DNA of 64,000 bases. Origin: Ligula intestinalis (Eukaryota; Platyhelminthes; Cestoda; Diphyllobothriidea; Diphyllobothriidae). The notes beneath the pieces are model-generated. The model was not told the origin of the DNA. It was given only the letters and a program-made list of their open reading frames with translations, and did not search any database. The translations under genes were made by a program, and so were the position numbers. Within the stretch, counting starts at the first letter, position 1. Each line of letters opens with the position of its first letter. The stretch is from the NCBI GenBank assembly GCA_036362985.1, contig JAYGXS010000003.1, positions 36,913,110 through 36,977,109 on the forward strand, in the 5' to 3' direction. Below are positions 44,251 to 55,508 of the stretch, piece by piece.

Positions 44251-44282
44251 TGCCAAGGATTCCTTTTTGACAGTGAAGTCTG

Positions 44283-44790
44283 ATGAAGAGATTTTGATCC
44301 GCATCCAACACTTGGGAGTGGAGGTAGACTAGGTAATGGTGTTGTTTGACGTGATCTCATTGTTCACCTCTATTCCACCCAATCTGGCCATCGATATTAT
44401 ATTAGTCTTCTCCAACAGAAATATGATGAAACCGACTAAAAGCTTAAGTGAGTGCATATCATCGAGCTCCTGGAATAGTGTCTAAAACGTTTCTTCACGT
44501 TCCATGGCCAAGTTTACGAACAAAAGCAGGGGACGCCAATGCATTTGCCTCTGTTTGGCCTGATTGCCGAAGCTGTTTTGCAGAGGCTTGAGCGGCTGGT
44601 CTTCAGCTCATTTCTCCCGAAGTCTTGCACGTGATACATCGACGACAAATTCGTCATCATTAAAAGAAGAACAGGCTTTCAAGACACTGCTGAACTCAAT
44701 CTTTCCTGACATTCAGTTCATAATAGACGAGGAAGTCAACAATCAATTACCTTCCTTGGTGTACGAGTAACGGAGCTAGAAGACGGGAAT
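44283..44790 (+). pseudogene. Penelope-like reverse transcriptase fragment
   Basis: Across frame breaks the plus strand encodes VLFDVISLFTSIPPNLAIDI, then FFTFHGQVYEQKQGTPM, then GLIAEAVLQRLERLVFSSFL and YIDDKFVIIKRR. It continues with AELNSIFPDIQFIIDEEVNN. These are Penelope-type palm motifs: SFDVVSLFTSIP, QxxGTPMGSPLSGLIAE and YVDDTFVI. The catalytic DD is kept, but stops and indels break the frame, and MHLPL replaces the usual MGSPL. It stops before any endonuclease; the nuclease nearby is on the opposite strand. Confidence 0.7.
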
Positions 44791-44861
44791 ATACGAGAAA
44801 CGGTCTACCAGTCTTAATACTCACCTGCATGTGGTGTCAGGTGTGTATGCTATTATGTTTT

Positions 44862-44975
44862 AATGTGTTATTGGGTGGGCAAATGCATTCGGGCTCGGGA
44901 TTTCCTGTCCCTGTGGGGAAACTATCTCCTCAGTGGTTCTCCCAGCGTAATATTTGGAAGCTGCAATGAGGGCAC
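44862..44975 (+). repeat. Short dispersed repeat R5, copy 2
   Basis: GTTATTGGGTGGGCAAATGC, GGGCTCGGGATTTCCTGTCCC and CTCCTCAGTGGTTCTCCCAGC parallel 42383-42500. It lies 70-100 bases after the Penelope reverse transcriptase. Confidence 0.55.
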
Positions 44976-46064
44976 CAATAATATAATCAAGTAGTTATTT
45001 ATTAAACTGTTTGTTTGACTTTATCACTCGAAAATCCTCCGCATTCCTAATAAAGATGCTTTATTTATTAACAAGTTTAAAAAAAAAATAAAACATAAAT
45101 AAATGTTCCATAAAAAACGCAAAACATTCGTACCTCTGATGTGTCGTCTATGCTAAGCATTGCTGGAGGTATGGGCACCGGAAAAACCCCTTTTTCGTGC
45201 AAAGGATGGAATGTCTACGACTTTTATAGTGGTAGAAGTGCCCTTTGCAAAATCGTATTATAAGCAGTGTCTTTCTATAATACATGTGAACAAGGCAAAC
45301 ATTTGCTTGGATGACACCCACATTCTCAGAACGTACATCCGCCGTGAAGACAATAATTTCATGCCATACTTAAGGCATATATTCCCGGTGCAATTTTAAA
45401 AATGGTAAGAATAGCAGAATTATAAGTTCATCAATGGTTCCCTCAGTGTAAAAATTCTAAGATGCCATCTGGTCGCCGATATGAAACTCGCGTAATTATC
45501 CCCAAAACAAAACTAATTCCTACTAAATATGCTATAAATCTGGAGATTTTCAATCAAACGTAAATATATGAATGCCAGATAACGAAGGATTTTTAATTTG
45601 GGCATTTTTCTGTCAAAAGTCGCTTTTATTGGGAATTTGCAATATATTTACTGTACTCTTACCTCGCATCACAGGCTCTCTCGTAATTTTTACACGTGAA
45701 ATGTGCACGGCCAGATCAGCGATTTTAAGTCGGTCCGAATACTGGGTTTAAGATCTAACAAAACTAGGGACCCTTGTGCATCGTAATAGCGGTTTTTCAA
45801 CTATGCCTGCGAAATATTTCTTAGGAAACTCACCTAAGAAAATTATATGAAAGTGGCTTATACGCAGACGTAGGCAATATTCATATAAGGGACTTCATTC
45901 AGAAAAGTAAACACCAGTATTAAGTGCATGTTCAGCATTGTTTTTGGACAAGTTATCTACCTTAAGTGTGTTCATGTTGCTGTTGAGGCGCACTGCAAGT
46001 AATTGCTTTAACCCGAGGCGATACCAGACGCTACCAGTGCACATCAAGCAAAGGAATGTTTTTA
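44976..46064. other. No recognisable gene
   Basis: AT-rich. A phrase near 45615 (GTCGCTTTTATTGGGAATTT) resembles 20139 in the R1 repeat. Nothing else recognised. Confidence 0.4.
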
Positions 46065-46990
46065 CTGGTCAGAACATGTAATTACAGCTACTTTAGAGTA
46101 TGATGCACGTGGATTACTCGATAAAAATACTGTAGTATTTTATTCTTAGATACATCGCACGTTTGAATTTCGCTCACAATTATAAAAACACGTGTTTTGA
46201 GTCAAAAGTGACTTTAAAAATACTTGGATTCACCCTCATTAATTTAATCCGTAGTCCTTAAGATATAACGCTCGTAAGGATGGCAACATATTGGTCACAG
46301 TTGAACTCAAGTCGATACTGCTCAAGAGAGAGCGAGAGATTTGCGATCCGCAGGCCCTATGAAAGTTCCATAGTAACACGCGCCTAATGCTACAATACAA
46401 ACGGGCTTGACACCTTCCACGCTAAAGCAGAATGCACTGCTAACTTAATTTCTTTTCAATGTTGATTAAAAGAAAAAAATACACCATTGAAAATCACGTT
46501 TACCTCACATTCGAAGACGAACGCACTTTCAATGTTACTTTTTCTTAGGGAATATGTTAAAACCAACTTTTACAAACGAAGATATGAGTCGGTAAAATAT
46601 AAGTACGTAATTTCAGCCCTAGTTAAAGCCTAGTGGTTTTTTGCCTCATAGTATGTTATCAGGAGTTAGGGGTGAATGCGATTAATTACGTAAGGCTTAG
46701 TCAGATTGACGGCAACCAGCTGTTTTTGAAATCAAACGAGCCTCGTGTTTTACTTTGATTTCCATCGAATATGAGCTCACATTCTGTTTCAAACAACGGG
46801 GGCGACATAGCGTGTACCCAAACCGATGGAAGAAAAAAATTAACAGTGAAGGAGGTATTATAAAAAAAATTAACTGAATTATCGCGTCTGAAGTGATGTG
46901 AGCTGTACAGCTATCATATGATGTCATATGTGTGCGTCGGCATTAAGAGGGAATGAGTAGACTTTTCGACGCTAGCCTACTAATGAGGGC
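46065..46990. repeat. Dispersed repeat R3, copy B
   Basis: Uninterrupted counterpart of 34700-35995, sharing the blocks listed there, for example GAATGAGTAGACTTTTCGACGC..GCTAGCCTACTAATGAGGGC at the right end. It shows the pre-insertion state of the site disrupted at 35525. Class unknown. Confidence 0.65.
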
Positions 46991-47639
46991 CCTTTTAAAT
47001 TATTTTGTGAACTAAGTGTACATCAGTAAATGCACAGTTTGTAGGTTTTTCCCTGAAGGCAGGTATTCGATTAATCTTATGAACAGTATCTACCAGGTTA
47101 TTTTTGATTGAACTCTTGAGCATCCTATTTTTTGCCCTATGTAGCCATTTATCTGTATGTTCAGCTGACAGGGTTGCCAACTGCCTTTATGAGTGCCCAA
47201 TGTGTTTGCATGTGTGACTACGTGTTTAACTATAAAAACTGTGTGATGATGTGTGCAAATGTACAATTTCGTTTATTAGGTAAACTTTCATAGTCATTTT
47301 TGTGCTAATGAGTACATCTATAAATATTTCCAGGCTGAATGGGTTACCAGAGCTACGCAATCAACGATTACCACTGCGAAAAATTATCTCACAGGGAATT
47401 CACCGCACTGTAAACTTGCCAAGAGCCCAGTCCAGCAAAGTGAACAAATCAGAGTCAAAACCAAACACATACACCATACAGCTCAGATAAATTGGAAAAT
47501 GGTATCGTCGAAAGCAGTTGTGACCTCTCAGCAGCTTTTTGAAGTCGGAGCACTGCAGTTGTCATGCCAAATTTCGGATTGGAAGAAAAGATGGGTTAAT
47601 CTTATGTTGCCCGTGGTCTTTAAAAGTACAGAAGTCGCC
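46991..47639. other. No recognisable feature
   Basis: Short frames only. Confidence 0.4.
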
Positions 47640-48112
47640 AAAGACCACGCAACTTTCATAACTTTGCATAAGCTTGATCATTTCTTGAATACCAGTGTGA
47701 ATGCATTTAGGAAAACTAAGAAATAATGAGGATAAGCATTAGGCATATTTCGTACTAAAAAGAACTATCGGAAGTTTTAAGTGTTTGCAAAGAAAAATAA
47801 AATTTTCCCGATAATCCCGAGGTTCTGGAGGCGTATAAAGGAACTATAAATTGCAACGATAAATTCAGATATTTTTTAAGTTGGACAATTGGAGCAGCCA
47901 CTCTCTTTATAAAGAAAAAACATGTTTCTTTGATCAAAATATTCTGTACATTGTACCGTTATTCTATAAGTATTTTTTGAAAGTCGTGGAAAAAAATGTG
48001 TCGTCATTTTCTTCGTTTTCACTATCTTCATTGATAAATTGCGCACCTGTTCGAGATTTACACCAAAAACTTTAAAATAAGATAATCACGAAGAGCATCT
48101 ACCGAAAGAAAG
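47640..48112. repeat. Element R1, copy C (partial)
   Basis: TTGATCATTTCTTGAATACC, GAAAAC..AGAAATAATGA..AGCATTAGGCATA, GGAGGCGTA.AAA and CTTTAAAATAAGATAA match R1 copy B (38980-40562) in order. It lacks both terminal inverted repeats and both nested insertions. Confidence 0.6.
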
Positions 48113-48579
48113 GGTTAACGATATGATCAAATGCTGTAAAACCTTAGCGGTTTGAGCGTTGGAATAAAGAAGTGCTTTGAACGCAGCGGAGTCTTAATTC
48201 ATCTAGCAGAAGTTTTCGTGTAAAACAAATGATATTTTATGCAGTTTCTCATAAAACCCATTATAATGGTGATTAAGGCCGAGGATTTTGGCGATAAGCC
48301 ATTTCCACTGTCTAAGCTATTAAATTTCCCCGTTTATTCATGCTCATTGGTAGTTGTCGCGACGAATTAACTCTGCGGATCCTAACTGGATCCCGAAAGA
48401 GGCCATGTTTTACCGAGGAAATCGTAAGTTGCAGATATTGGTGACTGATATAACCAAACATTCACCAAAGTTCTGCAGTGCCTTTTCGATAAGAAAAAAA
48501 TAACTTACGAGGTCTGGAATATTGACAATCTTGCCAAAAAAGACCATATTCTCTGGAGACAGATTTCCTATCATATCAG
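48113..48579. other. No recognisable feature
   Basis: Short frames only. Confidence 0.4.
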
Positions 48580-49662
48580 TATCAGTATCAGTTTATTGAG
48601 GGAAAGATAGGCGAATGCCTTTGAACTCCCTGTTGGTAACAGGATGATATGAAATAAGTTGATACAAAGAAAAATTTAAACTTTACGACAGTTGCATGTT
48701 CCGGAAAGACAGTCTTCACAAAAATATAACAGAAAAATACAGAAAAATATATGGCTACTCGCAAATCGCGAGTAGTATAAGTTGATGCAGTGAATGTGAT
48801 AAGCAATGTCATTCATTTGTAAGTGATTCATTGGAATCTGATGAAGGAGTTTTCACCTTCGTTGCGTTTGCACTTGATACATGTCCAGTCTTCTCTTAAA
48901 TGCATGGACACTAGTGGAGAGGACAACCTCTTCTGGAAGAGCGTTCCACGCTAAAACTATTCTGTTGGTAAAGAAAAATTTTCTTCCGTCGATCCTTGCT
49001 TTGCCCGGGCGTAGTTTAAGGGAATGCCCGCGCAAAGTTGGCGTGTTAGCCTGGGCAAAGAAATCATCAGGAACGAAACAACAATGCAGCTTATTCATAA
49101 TACGGAACGTTAATATGAGGTCCCCCCGGAGTTGTCTGTAGGTAAGGGGAAATAGGTCGAGGATTGACAGTCTGCTTTCATAGGGCAATGTTCCTAGACC
49201 TTTGACCATCTTTGTCGCTCGCCTCTGGACCTGCTCTAAGACAGTACAGTCTTTGACAGTCCAAGGTCTCCATGCCTGTATAGCGAACTCCAGGTGCGGC
49301 CGAATGAAGCTTCCAAAGATTTTGGAAAAGCTGTCTTTTTCAAACCCCATAAAGGCTCGTCTAATCAGTTGTAACATAGATCTGGCCGACTTCGCCGCCT
49401 TCGTACAGTTCAGCGTTGGTTTGAGTGAAGAAGTTATCCACGCACCCAAGTCCTTCTGACTCTCAACTTGTTGCAACGGAGTACCATTTAAAGAATAGAC
49501 TTTCGTGCAGGATGCTCTAAAACTGCCGATTTGAACAAAGTTACATTTACTAACATTGAAAAGCCATGGATGTGTCTTCCTGGGGTTTCCATTGTCGGGT
49601 CCACTTTCTAATTCGCCCCAACACAGACCAGCAGAATGGCTTGTCAAGTAGCGAAAGTCCAC
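48580..49662 (-). pseudogene. 5'-truncated CR1-like LINE, third subfamily copy
   Basis: On the minus strand, reverse-transcriptase homology begins near 49565 (WLFNVSKCNFVQIG). It runs through LQQVESQKDLGAWITSSLKP, IFGSFIRPHLEFAIQAWRPW, LEQVQRRATKMVKGLG and TYRQLRGDLILTFRIMNKLH, to RIVLAWNALPEEVVLSTSVH and AFKRRLD before the stop at 48853. The palm with FADD is missing. The short 3' UTR ends CCTCAATAAACTGATACTGA near 48585: a polyadenylation signal followed by a 6-base tandem tail, as in CR1 elements. The N-terminal part of the open frame (49662-49570) has no homology and is probably flank. Confidence 0.85.
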
Positions 49663-50619
49663 TTGATAAATGTTTTTATTTATTTATAAGACAAGGGATG
49701 ATCTTCAATTTGCCGAACTAATTGGGGAACTCGAGCGGGTAATAGTAAGGAAAAGCACAATTATTATCAATGCATATTTTTTCAAGAAGGCTTGATATGT
49801 TGTTTAGAAACTGGCTGGTGGTCCCTATATGCGTTGTCCTCGCATCGCATCTCTGACAAAAACTTAGTGAACCGCGGTGATATCGCTGCGAATGCTCACT
49901 AGTGGTGTCAGTGATGTCAAGACCGCTCCATGACGCATGTCGGCACGGACGCATTGAGTACGTCGCTGCAATCGGCTCAGTCTGACCACACTCTGTGTTG
50001 GTCAGGAAGAAGCAACTTTCCTTTCTTCTGTTCGGTTGCGTGGTAACAGATACAAGTACGCACGTTTCAGCGTTGCGCGCTACATGTCAAGTGCGATCGG
50101 TCTCGTGACATCTCCACCTGTGCAAACCGAGCGTGGTAGAGTTAACGTAGTGTCTGACACAGCTAACTGCGGATTTGCTGTTTATCGGGGTACTAGTCGC
50201 AAGAGCCCCATAGGTGGCGCACGTTGCAGCGGGACATACGCATGCACATAGTGCTGTCTCACTCAATCACGACCATTTTCGACCATCAATTTTCTCTTCA
50301 AAATTCTACCTTTTATGTCAACTACAGGATGTCATGCAGTATCTGAATGGTGTTAAAAGAAAATGGTTAACCACGCAACTTCGTCAACCGGTGCATGTGC
50401 ACATGAGACGAGGGATAAATTTCCATCGAAAGCAAAATTTTTGAGAGAGATTCCATGTGTTAGAAACGTCTGGCGGGCCGAATAAGTTCGAAACCTACTG
50501 ACTGCTACACTTTACTTTAAAGATTACGCCTTGCACGCTGTGTACATCCTGTTTTAGGAAAAGCACGTTTTCGCCTACGGTTTGAAGAAAAAGCCATATA
50601 GGCCACATAAAATGTTGCA
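49663..50619. other. No recognisable gene
   Basis: Several 60-80 codon frames without known domains. Confidence 0.4.
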
Positions 50620-51030
50620 ACAGATGTGGAACATTTTATATACATTGTAGGCAGCACTAATAAATTAAAGAATACGATTTATTATGAATTAACACCTCAC
50701 AACCGTAAAAACTTCATTCAGAAAAACCTTTCTAAATCCGAAAGGTACCATTTCTTTAAGTATAAAAGTTGAAGGTGTTATTTGCTACCACACGTATACA
50801 ATCAATAATTTTTCGAGTATTTTTTCCATCAAGCATATTTTAATTTGTAAGTGCAGTCAAAATCAATAATAAAAAACGTATTGCTAAAGTAGCCACTTTT
50901 TATAGTACATACGTTTTGTAAACGGCCAGAAAAAAGCTCGCTAAAATCCTGCATCCTATCGTGACTGAAACGGCTTCATAATAGCCTACACTATAATCAG
51001 TATTACAACCTTACTCAATGCCGATTATCG
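50620..51030 (+). repeat. Partial relative of the 4363-6086 TA element
   Basis: AGGCAGCACTAATAAATTAA, AATACGAT.TATTATGAATTA and, further right, AATCCTGCATCCTATCGTGACTGAAACGGC and ACAATAATCAGTAT(T/C)ACAA resemble the arms of the 1.7-kb element. The terminal CAGT ends are missing. Confidence 0.5.
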
Positions 51031-51189
51031 ATTAGCTGCAGAAAACATTAATTAAAAAGGAAGCCCAAAAACGTTCTTCCACAGGCATATATTGGCGAAC
51101 GCAACAAGAAACTTAATTGCAGAGAAGGAAGGTGCGTTCATAAGACTACCTAAAATAAGCAATGCAAAGAGCGAGCTGATAAGCCGACA

Positions 51190-51900
51190 ATAAATTCTCA
51201 TCAGGCCATTACATTTATATGGGAGGGGGGGGTTAAAGCGTAAAAGGCAAAATTGTACGCAAATTACGTTCAACGTTACAGGCAAATTAGTCCGGGGGAT
51301 AGAGTAGGGGTGGGGTAGTAACAAGCGGCTAATTAAGCGGTAAGGTTAGGGCGAAGGGGGGGGGGGGGGGGAAGAGGAGAGGAGGCTTGGGGAAATGCCG
51401 GTAGCTAGGCGGCCGTTGGCCATGCTAAGCTTGGCTTCCTCAACCGGATAGCAATTGCTTCTGCTTTACCCCCCCCCCTCCCATATAAATGATGAGAATT
51501 TATTGAAAGTATACGTATGCTCATCTACAAGGTCCCACCAAGCTACCCTAAGTCACTGGGCCAGCGACTGTTGGCAACAGCAGAAGCAATTGCTATCCGG
51601 TTGAAGAAGCCAATTCAGTGCGCGCAGAAGAACCTGCTGCAAGCCCCAAGCTTAGCATGGCCAACGACCACCTAGCTACCGGCATTTCCCCAAATCCCTT
51701 CTCTCCTCTTTCACCCCCCCCCTTCTCCCTAATTACCGCTTAATTAGCCGCTTGTTACTACCCCACCCCCTACTCTATCCCCCGGACTATTTTCCCTGTA
51801 ACGTTGATCGTAATTTGCCTACAATTTTACCGTTTACGCTTTACCCCCCCCCCCTCCTCCCATATGAATGTAATGGCCTGATGAGTATTTATTGAAAGTA
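51190..51900. repeat. Inverted pair of Penelope 3' ends
   Basis: The right arm (about 51540-51900, plus strand) encodes SLGQRLLATAEAIAIRLKKP followed by IQCAQKNLLQAPSLAWPTTT and a stop, then a C-rich 3' UTR ending near CCTGATGAGTATTTATTGAA. The left arm (51190-51465) is its reverse complement from the AATGTAATGGCCTGATGAG end up to the IAIRL codons, about 270 bases. A short spacer of roughly 100 bases joins them, and it also contains a GATGAGAATTTATTGAAAG end. The arms have a 16-G run (51356) and several C runs. This is two Penelope termini in opposite orientation. Confidence 0.65.
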
Positions 51901-52360
51901 TACGTATTTACAGTAAGTTCATGTCTGAAATATGGACCATAATAGAACTTTCCTGGGTTTTTGCCCGCTCAGCTCTGTCGATGGGACCGTGGCAGATTCA
52001 ACTCGGTTTGGACTACGAAGGCTAGGATACTGCTGCCAGCAGAAGTGTACATTTACTAAGGGTGTTAACTCTAGTGAGCATTTGTCTTAATACCTACAAA
52101 TGGCATTCTGTAATACGGCCTGTATGTGCTTGTAGGAAGCCGGCGGCCAGTATCCAGCGTAAGGTAACGAGAAATAAGCCTTTGCGTTTATGGCACGATA
52201 TTTAGATGGTGGTTCAAGTTTTGCCAAGATTTTATGTCGCAAATTAGTGCTGTCCACAGTCTAACTGCAGGCATTCTACAGTTTCTGTCTTGCGATAGAC
52301 AGCGTATAGTCGCAGGGTTCCGTTTTTCCTCACGCTTTAGGTGACCGGGGGCAAAATCTA
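51901..52360. other. Possible upstream gag sequence, not recognisable
   Basis: The plus frame just before 52361 is open (HALGDRGQNL), so the gag region probably extends left, but I see no further motif. Confidence 0.35.
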
Positions 52361-54214
52361 TGCCAGAATTGTAACCAGGTGGGGCAACTTGATGAATTCT
52401 GTCAACCCTCAGCTCCTGTAGGCAAGAACGGCCCCACCAATTCCAACTCAAAGCAACGCTTCAACCCGAAAACAAGTCCAAAAACAGAAACTACCGGCAA
52501 CTCTTTGAGTCTTTCGGCCACATTCCAGGTTAACACAGCTGATCGCCGGAAATTCATTCATCTCTTCCTAAACGGCCACAAAGTTCGCCTACAACTTGAC
52601 ACTGCGTCAGCTATCATAATCATCCCGGAGACACTCTGGCAGTCACTTGGCGCCCCCACAATGCAGCAGACATCTCAGTCCACCACAAGTGCGTGCGGTG
52701 GCCTTGTCCAGTTAATGGGGCAACTGCAATGCTTTGTCTCTTTCCGCGACACTAGAATCACTGCTACCTCCCACATTACCAAGTCTGATTTCAATGTCCT
52801 TGGTCTCGACTGGACTGATCAACTTGGCTTGATTGACTGGCCGCTCCGCCTTGTTTGCAGATTCATGCTGTACCTGCACACCCTGCCAAGGACATTCTCC
52901 AGCGGTTTGCTCCAGTGTTCCAAGATGGCCTTGGTCGTTGCAACCAGTCTTCCGCCCAAAGAGACCAGTTCCCTATGCAGTTTTGCCTCTTGTCCATGCT
53001 GAACTGCAGTGCATGGAGGAACTTGGGTTCCTTTCACCTGTGACCTACTCCACCTGGGCTGCCCTCACTGTTGTGGTCAAGAAGCCAAATGGTTCGATTC
53101 GTATCTGCACCGATTATACCACCATTTTCAACGCAGTTCTGACGCCGAACTGCTATCAACTGCCGGGCCCCGCTGACCTGTTCACCCTGCTGAATGGTGG
53201 CACCTGTTTTGCCATGTTGGATCTGGCTGATGCGTACTTGCAGATCGGAGTCGCTCCAGAGTCGTGCGAAAAGTTGACAATAAACACACACCGCGGTCTT
53301 TTCCAGTACACCAGGCTGCTCTTTGGTCTCAAGACCGCTTCTGACCTGTTCCAGTAAACTATGAAAACCATGCTATTCGGCATTCCTGGCACGGCTTGGT
53401 ACGTGAACGATATCATCATCATGGGTCGCTCACCGGCTGAGTTCCAAGACCGAGTGTGCGCAGTATTTGAAAGCGTGCAGGAATGTGGCTTCCGATTTCG
53501 GGCCAACAAGTGTTAACACTTACTCGAGTCCATCAAGTACATTGAATTCATCTTTGACGCCACTGGTCGTCATCCAGGTCCCAAAACTATTCGTGCCATT
53601 CGACAGTTGCCTGCACCCAAGGATATATCAAAACTTCGATACCCCAGGCATTCCTGTTTTCCTAGAGGACTATCCCTAATGCGGCGCGCCTGGTGATGTC
53701 TCCCCTGCCGTTAAATTAATGAGCCGGAAACTTTGAACGAAGAGCCATGCACTGCTGCCTTCTAATATGCCGTCCCCACAGCCAGTTTCACCTGTCTTTC
53801 GTGGCAATCTCTCCGTCGGAACACCGGTCTTGGTTCGTGACTTGCGAGCAGAGTTTCCAGAATGGATTGAGGGGACGATAACAGCGCACAGAGGCAGCAT
53901 GCTGTTTGACGTCCTGTCGGTGATGACACCTAAGTTCGTCACCACAATAAGATAAGACGGTAGCAATGCTGCAATCAACTGGACCTAAATCAGGTATTTT
54001 TATGCCTCTCGACACCCTGCTGGACCCCTTTGCTATTCCAGCGGACCAGTCAGTCGCCGAGCAGACTCCTGCATCCTCTTCGGAAATACCGCTTTCGGAA
54101 CCAGTTCCTGGCCCCGCACCAGTAGACCTGAAACCGCCCATAACACGCCGGACTAACCGTGCTCGCCAAAGTCCGCAGTGCATACAGGTCGATCCACGGC
54201 GCAAGCGGTATTGA
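52361..54214 (+). pseudogene. Ty3/Gypsy-like gag-pol, internally deleted
   Basis: In order: a zinc knuckle CQNCNQVGQLDEFC with Gln where His is expected (52361-52402); a protease with LQLDTASAIIIIPETLW and FNVLGLDW; and, after a frameshift near 52850, a reverse transcriptase ([63 protein letters not shown]). A TAA at 53355 breaks it. The catalytic box reads YVND (53400-53411), where Gypsy elements have YLDD/YVDD. A second stop lies at 53515. Around 53640-53770 the sequence jumps to the end of integrase (LSVGTPVLVRDLRAEFPEWI, EGTITAHRG), so RNase H and the integrase core are deleted. The tail ends ITRRTNRARQSPQCIQVDPR before the stop at 54214, as in complete elements. Confidence 0.8.
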
Positions 54215-54440
54215 GAGATTTCAAGGGGTGTTTTGGGTCGCCGCGCGGCCTACAGTGCGTCAACACACGGAAAGGTCTCGCCAGAGCCTCGCCGCTGCCA
54301 GTATTATCTTCAAAATTCTGATTGGCTCATTTTTCAGTCACTTTCTTAGCCTCCTCCCTTAAAAGTACATTACCGTTGTCCGACACGGACTTACATTGAC
54401 ACGCCGTACCGTGCTTTTGTCCTAGAAGACTCTCTCTCTG
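54215..54440 (+). repeat. Polypurine tract and partial 3' LTR of the Gypsy element
   Basis: GAGAGATTTCAAGGGG directly precedes TGTTTTGGGTCGCC at 54229, a typical polypurine tract to LTR junction right after the pol stop. The LTR contains a CCCTTAAAAGTACATTACCG promoter-like stretch. Its right end cannot be located, because a CR1 element follows. Confidence 0.5.
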
Positions 54441-54509
54441 GCCGAAGATTATTCACAGGAATATGAGGTTCTTGAACCAACCGATAATACTTCGAACAAT
54501 GGCCTGAGC

Positions 54510-55466
54510 GTGGCTTACACAGCCGATGTCAAACAAAGTTCAAATTCCACCGAGACAAAATTCGTCAAAAATATGTCACTTAAATGCTTCTACACCAAAG
54601 CACAGAGTCTGTTGTCCAAGTTAGATGAACTAAAAGTGCAGATATATGACCTTTCTCCCGACATTATCTCTCTGACAGAAACCTGGCTGTCTGAAAACGT
54701 GGATGACCGCGAAGTGGCACTACCTGGCTTTAATCTGTTCCGGAGAGATAGAAGAGGGCGCCAAGGAGGAGGAATTATAACTTACGTCAAACATGGGCTG
54801 CTAGTCTCGGAAAAAACAGAGCGGTTTCATTGCAGCACCGAGGCAATCTGGCTTACTATAAAGGTACCGGAATCACCCAGCCTGGAAGTTCTGACCGTGT
54901 ACCGTCCGCCTAGATATGATCATGAGGCTGACACTGGTCTACTAGAAGAGTTAGCGAGATTAGCTGCTCGGCCCGACGTCTTGATTATGGGAGACTTCAA
55001 TGCCCCGCTTATCGATTGGGGTTCATCATACGCACGAGGCCCAGAGCAAGCATTCGACTGGCGTTTACTAGCTCTGACACTTAATGCATCTCTCAGTCAA
55101 CACGTTCTATTTCCCACCAGGGTGCGTGAGGGGCAGCAATCAAACTGCCTAGACCTGGTACTTACGAAATCGCTGGACAGCATCGACGAGGTGCAATCTC
55201 TACCTCCTCTAGGTAAAAGTGATCACATCGTACTAAATTGGGACTATTCTATATTTTCGGTAGCCGAACAACCCACCAAGGTTAGAAGGAATATTTGGCG
55301 TGGTGACTTTGATCAAATGAAGGCCGAAATAAACAACATAAATTGGGAATTGGTTTTTTCTGACAATATAGCTGATGATTGGGGATGGTTCAGTGAGTTA
55401 TTGCATACTCTCCTGAGAAACCACTGTCCGATTACACGGAAGAAGCTAAACAACAAACCTCAATAG
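54510..55466 (+). pseudogene. CR1 APE-type endonuclease
   Basis: The frame is open from before 54510; the first ATG lies at about 54572 (MSLKCFYTKAQSLLSKLDEL), where the domain begins. Motifs follow in order: IISLTETWLSE (catalytic Glu), RRDRRGRQGGGIITYVKHG, VLTVYRPPR, DVLIMGDFNAPLIDW (Asp, Asn), QSNCLDLVLTK and GKSDHIVLNW (Asp, His). The first conserved Asn, usually in a YTNA(R/Q)SL context, is Lys here (YTKAQSL), which should impair metal binding. The domain nicks genomic DNA for target-primed reverse transcription. A TAG at 55464 ends the frame after KKLNNKPQ; the same frame continues as LTQALKKEINKKGRLFRKYR, so the stop is a point mutation inside one ORF. Confidence 0.85.
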
Positions 55467-55508
55467 CTGACTCAAGCGCTGAAGAAAGAGATAAATAAAA
55501 AGGGGAGA

